In this document: in pieces, positions 19,861 to 27,316 of the stretch
How the letters are laid out: each line of letters begins with the position of its first letter
Numbering within the stretch: position 1 is the first letter of the stretch
Virus record (IMG/VR): IMGVR_UViG_3300021197_001905
Location: 1-39,272 of that record
Origin: a virus
DNA: 39,272 bases
Strand: one strand, 5' to 3'
Notes under the pieces: model-generated
What the model was told of the DNA's origin: nothing
The model's input: only the letters and a program-made list of their open reading frames with translations
The model's database searches: none
Translations under genes and position numbers: made by a program

Positions 19861-21309
19861 ATGACCTACTCTTTTCAGACAGAACCCTTTGCTCACCAGC
19901 TTACCGCCCTGCAAGATTCGTGGTCCGCGGACTATCACGCTCTCTTCATGGAGATGGGCACGGGCAAGTCAAAGGTGATTGTAGATACCATGGGCAAGCT
20001 TTTCGAGTCCGGCAAAATAAATGCGGCGCTGGTCGTAGCACCAAAGGGCGTCTATGACAACTGGGTTCAGAAAGAGATACCGGCGCACCTGCCAGAGCGC
20101 ATTGCTCGAAAGGTTGTCCGCTGGCGGCCCGCCAAGACAAAGTCTTTTGAAGAAGAGCTTTATGATCTGGTGGTTAACCCGTTCGACGGGCTGAAGGTAT
20201 TCGTCGTTAACATCGAAGCGTTTAGCAGTGGCCGAGGTGCCGAGGCGGCGTACGTGTTTTTAGAACAGAACCCGGACAACCTGATGGTTGTAGACGAATC
20301 GACTACGATCAAGAACCGCAAGGCGATGCGGACAAAGAACGTGGTTAAGGCTCGACAGATATCCAAATATCGTCGTATCCTTACCGGTTCGCCCATCACA
20401 AAAAGCCCAATGGATTTGTTCGCGCAGTGTGAGTTTCTGGACCCGTCGGCTTTAGGTATTCGGTCGTACTACGCTTTTCAGAACCGCTACGCCATCATCC
20501 AGCGACGGCAAATGGGCCACAAGTCTTTTCAGGAGATAGTGGGATACCGGCGCTTGGACGAATTGTCGGAAAAGCTGGACGACTTTGCTACGCGAACCTT
20601 GAAGAAAGACTGCCTTGATTTGCCGGATAAGCTGTACATCCGTCGCCAGATTCCGCTGAGCGCTGAGCAGAAAAAAGTTTACGACCAGATGAAAAAGCTG
20701 GCGCTCGCCGCCTTGAACGACAAGTCTGTAGCTACTACGCAAAGCGTCCTGACACAGATCATGCGTCTTCAGCAGATTTGCTGCGGGTTTTTTCAGCCGG
20801 ACGACAAGCCCGTTGAAGACATCGACAACGGCAGGTTTCAAGAACTGCTCGACGTTCTGGAAGACGCGCAAGGCAAAGTCATAATTTGGGCGACGTTTAC
20901 GCATAGCCTCCGCAAGATCCGTGATGCGATATCCGAGGCCCACGGTCCGCGTTCCGTGGCTACTTATTACGGGGAGACGCCGCAGGATGAACGGCAGGAA
21001 ATTGTAAACCGGTTCCAAGACCCGGACGACGAGCTACGTTTCTTTGTCGGTCAGCCGCGGACCGGGGGCTACGGCATCACGCTAACGGAGGCGACCACCG
21101 TAGTTTACTTCTCTAACAGCTACGACCTAGAAATTCGCCTACAGTCCGAAGACCGCGCCCATCGAATCGGTCAGAACAAGCCTGTGACGTATATCGACCT
21201 CGTGTGCCCTGACACGGTAGACGAAAAGATTCTACAGGCCCTAGAAGACAAAAACATACTGGCCGGTAAGGTTCTTGGAGAAGAGGTGAAAGGCTGGTTA
21301 GGCGGATAA
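19861..21309 (+). CDS. SNF2-type superfamily 2 helicase (482 aa)
   Basis: ATP-driven DNA translocase or helicase. Walker A MGTGKS (32-37), motif Ia VVAPKGVYDNW, motif II VVDEST (143-148; a DEST variant of DEAH), motif III LTGSP (174-178), motif V GGYGITLTEATTVVYFSNSY and motif VI QSEDRAHRIGQ (428-438) are all present. It has the minimal SNF2 core found in many phages and no extra domain. It is the only plus-strand gene in the window, with its own promoter and AGGG 6 nt before the ATG. Its 3-prime end overlaps the convergent M15 gene by 12 bp. Likely functions include fork remodelling or replication initiation. Confidence 0.93.
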   Translation: MTYSFQTEPFAHQLTALQDSWSADYHALFMEMGTGKSKVIVDTMGKLFESGKINAALVVAPKGVYDNWVQKEIPAHLPERIARKVVRWRPAKTKSFEEELYDLVVNPFDGLKVFVVNIEAFSSGRGAEAAYVFLEQNPDNLMVVDESTTIKNRKAMRTKNVVKARQISKYRRILTGSPITKSPMDLFAQCEFLDPSALGIRSYYAFQNRYAIIQRRQMGHKSFQEIVGYRRLDELSEKLDDFATRTLKKDCLDLPDKLYIRRQIPLSAEQKKVYDQMKKLALAALNDKSVATTQSVLTQIMRLQQICCGFFQPDDKPVEDIDNGRFQELLDVLEDAQGKVIIWATFTHSLRKIRDAISEAHGPRSVATYYGETPQDERQEIVNRFQDPDDELRFFVGQPRTGGYGITLTEATTVVYFSNSYDLEIRLQSEDRAHRIGQNKPVTYIDLVCPDTVDEKILQALEDKNILAGKVLGEEVKGWLGG

Positions 21310-21750
21310 GCCTTTTGAGTAACCTACACCCTTGGTGTAGGTGAGCGTCTCGCCGCGCAGTGTATCGGCTATGCTACAATGCACCCACCCGGAGTTTGGG
21401 TTTCCCGGCATGTAGCATTCCAAGATAAGCTGGTCAAACTTGAGGTTTTCTTTAACCCACTCGGCTAACACCAAGTTGTCAATGCCGGGTACTTCAAAAT
21501 CCGCCGCTTGCCCTTTTGCATGTTGGGACTTTCGACTACTGCCGATTGCTTCGCAAAGCTCCGGTGACCGGTATCCTGACGACGGCGAGAACGCAACACC
21601 GTAATGCTCGCGAACAGGCTCCAGTATATCTCGGCACAACCTGTCTAGATAAGCCAAGGCGAAGGAGTCTGGAGTATTGTCAATACCCATCCGGGCGGCG
21701 GTCTGGCTCTTAACAAGTTCGCGCAGCGTAAAGTGTTCGGACAGATTCAT
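21298..21750 (-). CDS. M15-family D-Ala-D-Ala carboxypeptidase-like endolysin (150 aa)
   Basis: Peptidoglycan peptidase. The zinc site of the Peptidase_M15_3 type is visible: SQHAKGQAADFEV (His77, Asp84) and GWVHCS (His124), with the preceding SSGYRSPELCEAIG segment typical of the family. The N-terminus (LSEHFTLRELVKSQTAARMG) is the usual short helix. No signal peptide, so a holin would be needed. The ATG at 21750 is joined to the preceding stop as TAATG. Last gene of the virion module; convergent with the SNF2 gene. Acts with or alternative to the SleB-type hydrolase at 12280-12729. Confidence 0.9.
   Translation of the reverse strand: MNLSEHFTLRELVKSQTAARMGIDNTPDSFALAYLDRLCRDILEPVREHYGVAFSPSSGYRSPELCEAIGSSRKSQHAKGQAADFEVPGIDNLVLAEWVKENLKFDQLILECYMPGNPNSGWVHCSIADTLRGETLTYTKGVGYSKGLSA
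21322..21342. other. Perfect hairpin near the SNF2/M15 convergence
   Basis: ACCTACACC (21322-21330) and GGTGTAGGT (21334-21342) form a 9-bp stem with a 3-nt loop, 13 nt beyond the SNF2 stop and inside the M15 coding sequence. No T-run follows in either direction, so termination is uncertain. Confidence 0.4.
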
Positions 21751-22403
21751 TATTTTTTTCCGTAAAGAGACCCGATTCCATTTTGCAGAGGGACCGCACC
21801 TCCGCGAGCGTAAAGACCCGCTTGACCGGCAATTCCACCAGTAACATCAACCCCGGTTTCTTCTTCAACGGCACCCGTAAGCCCTGTTACGTCCGATAAA
21901 GCGGAAAGTCCCCGAGACGCAATTACGCCACCCAACGGGCCCAAGCCCAATACGCTCGTTGCGAGACCAATCGGAGAAGGGTCAATTAAACCGGTAAGCG
22001 CTTGACTGGGAGTGACCCCGAAAGTTTCAGAAAAACTGGCGTGGCTCTCCACAGGGCTGGCGGGATCAATGAAACCGGTCTCCGGGTCTTCTAAGCCAAT
22101 AAAACCGGTCCCAAAATCTTCTGCCTCATCCGCCCCCGGCAGGCCGGACACTCCCCACCCTTCAAAACCGGCTCGGCCCGCCGCCGACTGAGCCTCCGCC
22201 GCTTCTGCCGCTTCTGCGGCGTTAGCGTCGGCTTCGTCTTGAGCCTCTTGGCTAGTCGCTGCGCCCTCGTCAACGCCGCCGCCTCCGCCGCCTCCGCCGC
22301 CTCCGTCGCCGCCAAAGCACCACCGGAATTGATCCTGCCACTCGCCACTTACGTGGTGACGGCTTTTCTTATATGCTTTTTCAAGTAGCCAGAGCGCGTC
22401 CAT
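21750..22403 (-). CDS. Glycine-rich, low-complexity virion-region protein (217 aa)
   Basis: Residues 30-43 are a run of Gly and Asp, followed by an Ala/Glu repeat (AAEAAEAAEAQSAAG), then a middle with Phe/Gly/Asp repeats (FIGLEDPETGFIDPASPVES) and a hydrophobic segment (PIGLATSVLGLGPLGGVIAS) that could insert in a membrane. The C-terminus (LYARGGAVPLQNGIGSLYGK) resembles ends of other phage structural proteins here. The ATG at 22403 overlaps the acyltransferase stop by 23 nt. Its close link to the HlyC-like gene makes it a candidate substrate, although it has only a few Lys residues, mostly at the two ends. Function unknown. Confidence 0.68.
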   Translation of the reverse strand: MDALWLLEKAYKKSRHHVSGEWQDQFRWCFGGDGGGGGGGGGGVDEGAATSQEAQDEADANAAEAAEAAEAQSAAGRAGFEGWGVSGLPGADEAEDFGTGFIGLEDPETGFIDPASPVESHASFSETFGVTPSQALTGLIDPSPIGLATSVLGLGPLGGVIASRGLSALSDVTGLTGAVEEETGVDVTGGIAGQAGLYARGGAVPLQNGIGSLYGKK

Positions 22404-22860
22404 TTTCTTTTCTCTTCTTTATAAGTTTGAATACACCCGGCGTCCAACGCGCATGACCGCCTTTAGCAGGCCGCCGCCAAAGAGCGCCGTCTTTAGGGTA
22501 AAGATGAAGATACCTGTCCGTCAAATCGTCTTGAACTTTACGAGCTATTTTTGCGGCGTTACTGAACGGAGCAACAAAATCGATGACCCACAAAGTGCCT
22601 TCCCCGCAATCCGTGGCCCAGTCGCTAGGCTGGAGCTTTCTCGTGCCGTCAAGATAACCCTGCTGCGCGACGTCGGTCAGAAACGTGTGCGAGTACAGGC
22701 CTTCTATTGCCCCAACGTCATTGTAAAACAGTACCATACGTTTGTTTCTCAGAGCAGGAAAGACAAGCCGCTCAAGATCCTTCAGGTAAAAGTTTCGATG
22801 AAGCTCGGACTCCAGAAGCAAGTCTATGGCGTCACAGAAAGACTTCCTGTCTTGGAACAT
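22381..22860 (-). CDS. HlyC-like toxin-activating lysine acyltransferase (159 aa)
   Basis: Resembles RTX-toxin acyltransferases, which move a fatty acyl group from acyl carrier protein to Lys of a target protein. The start SELHRNFYLKDLERLVFPAL parallels HlyC (SSPLHRNW...VLPAI) with catalytic His21, and LQPSDWATDCGEGTLWVIDF then VAPF parallels EDW..GD..WFIDWIAPF with Asp94. Both catalytic residues are kept. Length fits (HlyC about 170). The ATG at 22860 is joined to the 1483-aa gene stop (TAATG). It lies inside the virion gene block, so its target may be a virion, lysis or host-membrane protein. No RTX toxin is in the window. Confidence 0.78.
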   Translation of the reverse strand: MFQDRKSFCDAIDLLLESELHRNFYLKDLERLVFPALRNKRMVLFYNDVGAIEGLYSHTFLTDVAQQGYLDGTRKLQPSDWATDCGEGTLWVIDFVAPFSNAAKIARKVQDDLTDRYLHLYPKDGALWRRPAKGGHARWTPGVFKLIKKRKENGRALAT

Positions 22861-25800
22861 TAGCCCACGTTCCTACCTGCGCCCAGTATTGGGTCATTCG
22901 GGAACAACGTCGCCAAGCCTTGCCGCTGTTTTGGATTAGCTTGGCCCGTGGGCCGCGGAGAGGGGGCCGAGGCGGCGTACTCGGTAAGGCGCTGAGCCAA
23001 GGGCTTGAACTGCGGAGCGTCGAGAGAGGACTGATCTCTTATGGGCGGCTTTTCTCCATAAGGATCGAGTCTTCGTTTGAGCGCGGGCGCGGGTTCAACC
23101 GGCGTACGCTCACGGCCCGGCTCTGCTTCTCGGACCCTAATAGCACCGGCCCTTGGCACGTTTATGACCTGCATTTGAGTTAAGAGGTTAACAAACGTCC
23201 GCGCATCGCCCGTTGAGAACTTCGCTTTTGGGTCCACTCCTTTTTTGGTTAACCTCAAAAGTCGAGCGATTTCCGCGGGGTTGTCCATCATCAGCTTAAC
23301 GAGGCCGTCTTGCACGGCTGCTGCCCGGGCATTTATGAAAATGTTCTGGGCCGCCGACGCGCCTGCGCCTGCCGCGGTAATGCCGCCCGTTCCACCTAGA
23401 AAGCCCCCCGTAAGGCGCGAAAGAGTTTTGTGCAGGCCGCCACCAACCGCTGAGCCGAAAACACGAGCGGTGGCTTTTGCAACGGGGTTCGTCCCTTCGA
23501 ATACGTCCGGATAGTTCTTCGCGAGTTCATCCGCGAAGGCGGCGTAGTTATCTAGGCTGGTTTTCAGGTTCTTAGCCTGATCGACGGTCATCAAATCGCT
23601 TTCTCGCATCCAATCTACGAGAGAGGGCATTCTTACCTGTGAGCCGGGAACGCTAGGAGCCTCGAAAAGTGTGCGGCGAAGCTGATTGTAATCAACACCG
23701 CTTGTTTTTTCTGCTCCGGAAGCTGTTTTTGCATAGTCGAGGACTAGCTCTTTTAAGCCTCTTTGCGCCGATTGCCGGGCCTGTATAAGAAGACGCTTGA
23801 CGCCGATGTCGCTCAGGTCATCAATATCGAGGCCTTTTGCTCCATCAAAAAGCTCTTCTTGTTGAAGTGCTTTTAAAAACTCCCGAGGGTTTTCTCTCGA
23901 CTTCTTGTCCATAATCCGGATCGGTTCAAGAAGATTATCATAGACTGGGCGCACGCCCGTTTTTGCCCTGTTTGCCGCCGTGTAAGCTTTTCCCATTATC
24001 GAAATAAAGTCCGCGTCGCGGCCTCCACTCGCCATGGCATGCCAAAGATTCTGGTCGGCATATTTTTTGCGATTATCGGCGACTGTTTTTTGGAAAGAGG
24101 TATAAGACCGGCCTTCTGTTAGCAGGTTTTCAAGGTTTTGCTTCAGGCTCGGCAGAAGGTCTAGGCCGTTGTTTTGAGAGTTATCCAGCACTTTCTGAAT
24201 AGCGTTAGACTCAGCCTTAGTTATACCAAGTTCTTTAGAGGCTTCGGTAACGTCCTCAACGTCCGCCGGGTCTATAACCGCTCTTTTGGTCCCGGGAATT
24301 TCTCGGTTCGCCGCAATTAGCGACTCAACTTCGCTGAGGATGCGGTGTTCAAGCGCTTGAGCGCTAGGAGGCGCGTCAACCGGTTCAACCAAGTCATCTA
24401 TAATTTGAGACTCAAACGGGCGCAAGTCTACATCATCTCTTGCGGCGGCAGCGCCGGGGCGAAGGGTAGGCGCGCCAATCGGTTCCATGGTGAAACGAGA
24501 TGCTCTCTGAAGGTCTTCGATGTAGGCGAGTGTCGGAGACCCCAGAGTCTTCATCTTATCCCGCAGAAGTTCAACCGACCGAGACGCGCCCTGCTTGGTT
24601 GTCTTCGCGACCTCGGCAAAGATACCGTCGTTAAAGATATTTTGCCGTGCTTTATAGTAAGCGTTTGCGGCCAAGCGGTCTGGTATAAATTTTACCATTT
24701 CTTCCTCTGGAAGATCACGTTGCGCGTTTTCATCAATAAGTTGTCTTTCAAACGCATCTGCAAGCTCTGATGCGCGGTTCTTATTTCTGCGGCTGACATT
24801 GGGGTCTCTGGCTATGTCCAGTAGTTCTGTTCTGAACTCGCTTAGTGTCCGAGCGTCTATGCCCCCCGCCGGGACAGGTGCGGCGGACGCCGCTTCGGTA
24901 GCTCGCGTTACCGCAGCTTTCCTCTCGTTCAATAGCTCAACTTGCTGTTTAAGGAGGTTTTTAGTGCGGGTGGCCGCAGCGCCCTTAGCGCCAAAGCGCC
25001 CCTCATAGCCGTCCGTTATGACCTTGTTTATTTTTTCGACAGCATCGTCAGCGTCTAAGTCAATGCCAGCAATTTTCTTGCGAAAAGTGTCGGCAGTTGG
25101 GCCTTCGCTGTCAGCGAGAGCTTTTGAAAACTTCTGTTCCGTGGTTTGTAGTGCCTTGTCGTTACGAACCAAGTCACTAATCGCAGGGCGTCCCTGCAAG
25201 AAGGCATCATGGTCGGTCCGAATATCCTCGACGTAGTTGATTATCTTTTTGAGACCGTCGGGCAGCATCTCCCGGACACGCGGGTCTTTGGGGATAAGCT
25301 CACTTTCATCCAAGGCCTTGACTGGGATAGGGGTGTCGTCGCCAAACAAAACCCGATGCTCCGGAAACCTTTTGTACAGATTAGAGGCCGTGTCTGACGT
25401 GGCCTCAATAAGCGGGTCTATGGCCCGGAACAAAGCTTCGGAGGCGTGGTTTGAATCGAACTGGTCGCTTCCTACTACTTGTTTATAGGCGGAGAAAACC
25501 TTGCCTGCGCGGTCAGCAACCTTTTCCGCCATGCCCGCCTCAAATGTCTTTTGCGCCAAAGTAGACGCTAACAGGTAGCCGTCGCGAGAGTTGGACATAA
25601 TACCGGCCTGAATGATACCCGTTACGGCATTTACTTCGTCGGCTACGTCAGCGTCGGTGGCCGCCTGCGCGGCTTTCGCCTGAGCCGAAAAATCAACGCC
25701 CTGCCTCTCAAACATTTGACGCATCTTTGCAAAGCTTGGCTCGGTAAACAGCGGGCGAACGTCCCCCCGGGCAAAGCGCTCAATGATGCCGTTAAGAGCG

Positions 25801-27311
25801 GCCTCTATGGCCTTCGGGTCTTCGCCCGCTTCCGACATCGACCTGTAAAAGTCGTCAACCAAGACCTGCGCCGCCTGTTGCTCCCGACGAGCGGCAATGC
25901 TTCGTGGGACATTTGCCAAGCGTTTTATAAGCCCCGGGGCCTCAATTAACTCGTACGTGCCGCCCGGCATTTCTTTAAGGTTGAAGTCTTCCGGCTTAGC
26001 GTCAGGATTTTGTGATTTTGCCGCTTCGTATTTCGGCACCGCTTGGTCAAGCTCTGTCTGCGCCGCTGCTTTTTTGCCGACGACAGGCGTCAAGGCTTGA
26101 TAAACTCGTGACAGAATCAGGCGAGACGGGCTTACGGCGTAGAGCGCTGATCCGAATATGGGTGCGCCCGTAGCGTAGATTGCTCGGCGAGTGGTATCTC
26201 CGGGATCAGTCTCTTCTGCATAGGCCGCGCCACCAAGACTAGTCGCCCCTAAAGCCGCTTCTGTGCCGTAAGTCAGCGCGGGCTTTTGAGCCGCCGTCGC
26301 CGCTGTTTTTCCAATTATCTTCTCAAATCCCCGCAAGGCCTTCAGGCTTGTCGGGATATTGGGATTGGTGGCAATATCATTGATACCCTTCATCATGGCA
26401 ACGCCAGCAAGCCCCGCGTCAGGATTATATCCTCTAAGCGGCACGTCAATTCCACCCGCTGCTATGCGGGCCTTCTTGTAGAGAGAACGCTTTAAAAGCT
26501 CTAGTCCTCCAATACCTTCTAGGACGTTTGCGGCTTCCTCTCCCAGAACAACATTAATACGAGACCGAGGCGTGTAAGGAGAAACCTCTCCAAAAACTTG
26601 GTCTTTCAGAAAATTACCGAAAACATCGGAACCGAGCATCATTCCGGTAAGTGTGCCACCAGTTAACACAATAGGAGCCGCATAAGGCCCGACGACGGGA
26701 ACCCTAGCAACCTTTCTAGCCAAAGGAGCCGATACTTCCGCCCCCATTTGAGCGCCTGCCAACGACCCCGCCACGCGAGGCGCTTCTAAGGCCAACTGTT
26801 CAAAGAAGCTTCGGTCTTCCGCGTTGGAAAATTCCCGGACGATGTCGCTAAAATTAAGTTTGCGCTGGTCGGGCCTAAGGTCTCTTGTTTCCGAATTAAG
26901 GTCAAAGTATGGGGCGGTGCCGTCTAGAAGGCTCTCTACCGTCATTAGGCCTTCAGTGCCGTCTTGCCCTAAAATGTCGTCTACAACCCGATGAGCAAGG
27001 ACGGCGGAGGTGGAAGCACCCCACCGCTCAAAGGTGTCGTCTATTTCTTTTTCGCCAAATTTAACGGCGGTGAATCCCCCGGACGTGCCCCCGAAATCAC
27101 CCTCAGTAAAAGCAACGTCTTCGTCTTCGTCTTCGTCTTCGTCTTTTGGCGGTCGTATGGTTACCATAAGACGACCCTGTTCATCAAATAGGTCCCCCGT
27201 TCCGCCGCCTGCACGAACTTGTGCCGGAGATTCCGCCGAAGGGAAAGAGGGTGTGGAAGACTGAACCCCATCAGGGTTCCACGGGGTCAGTTTAATCGGT
27301 TCGTCAACCAT
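22860..27311 (-). CDS. Very large internal virion / ejection protein (1483 aa)
   Basis: By size, position and composition this resembles the giant internal proteins that podoviruses eject with DNA, though no catalytic domain is seen. Residues 60-70 have an Asp/Glu repeat (DEDEDEDED). A hydrophobic stretch around 185-230 (AGSLAGAQMGAEVSAPLARK, VVGPYAAPIVLTGGTLTGMM) could cross the membrane. Long Lys/Glu/Ala helices fill the middle (about 400-1150), and another Gly/Ala hydrophobic patch (TGGFLGGTGGITAAGAGASA) lies near 1330. The C-terminal 100 residues are Pro/Arg rich. The ATG is 6 nt after the preceding stop. Probably forms part of the DNA-ejection conduit. Confidence 0.72.
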   Translation of the reverse strand: MVDEPIKLTPWNPDGVQSSTPSFPSAESPAQVRAGGGTGDLFDEQGRLMVTIRPPKDEDEDEDEDVAFTEGDFGGTSGGFTAVKFGEKEIDDTFERWGASTSAVLAHRVVDDILGQDGTEGLMTVESLLDGTAPYFDLNSETRDLRPDQRKLNFSDIVREFSNAEDRSFFEQLALEAPRVAGSLAGAQMGAEVSAPLARKVARVPVVGPYAAPIVLTGGTLTGMMLGSDVFGNFLKDQVFGEVSPYTPRSRINVVLGEEAANVLEGIGGLELLKRSLYKKARIAAGGIDVPLRGYNPDAGLAGVAMMKGINDIATNPNIPTSLKALRGFEKIIGKTAATAAQKPALTYGTEAALGATSLGGAAYAEETDPGDTTRRAIYATGAPIFGSALYAVSPSRLILSRVYQALTPVVGKKAAAQTELDQAVPKYEAAKSQNPDAKPEDFNLKEMPGGTYELIEAPGLIKRLANVPRSIAARREQQAAQVLVDDFYRSMSEAGEDPKAIEAALNGIIERFARGDVRPLFTEPSFAKMRQMFERQGVDFSAQAKAAQAATDADVADEVNAVTGIIQAGIMSNSRDGYLLASTLAQKTFEAGMAEKVADRAGKVFSAYKQVVGSDQFDSNHASEALFRAIDPLIEATSDTASNLYKRFPEHRVLFGDDTPIPVKALDESELIPKDPRVREMLPDGLKKIINYVEDIRTDHDAFLQGRPAISDLVRNDKALQTTEQKFSKALADSEGPTADTFRKKIAGIDLDADDAVEKINKVITDGYEGRFGAKGAAATRTKNLLKQQVELLNERKAAVTRATEAASAAPVPAGGIDARTLSEFRTELLDIARDPNVSRRNKNRASELADAFERQLIDENAQRDLPEEEMVKFIPDRLAANAYYKARQNIFNDGIFAEVAKTTKQGASRSVELLRDKMKTLGSPTLAYIEDLQRASRFTMEPIGAPTLRPGAAAARDDVDLRPFESQIIDDLVEPVDAPPSAQALEHRILSEVESLIAANREIPGTKRAVIDPADVEDVTEASKELGITKAESNAIQKVLDNSQNNGLDLLPSLKQNLENLLTEGRSYTSFQKTVADNRKKYADQNLWHAMASGGRDADFISIMGKAYTAANRAKTGVRPVYDNLLEPIRIMDKKSRENPREFLKALQQEELFDGAKGLDIDDLSDIGVKRLLIQARQSAQRGLKELVLDYAKTASGAEKTSGVDYNQLRRTLFEAPSVPGSQVRMPSLVDWMRESDLMTVDQAKNLKTSLDNYAAFADELAKNYPDVFEGTNPVAKATARVFGSAVGGGLHKTLSRLTGGFLGGTGGITAAGAGASAAQNIFINARAAAVQDGLVKLMMDNPAEIARLLRLTKKGVDPKAKFSTGDARTFVNLLTQMQVINVPRAGAIRVREAEPGRERTPVEPAPALKRRLDPYGEKPPIRDQSSLDAPQFKPLAQRLTEYAASAPSPRPTGQANPKQRQGLATLFPNDPILGAGRNVG

Positions 27312-27316
27312 GCTGA

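Noticed and set aside
22860-27311. Lytic transglycosylase domain in the giant internal protein
   Set aside because: I looked for the usual ES...GN and AYN motifs and did not see a convincing set.
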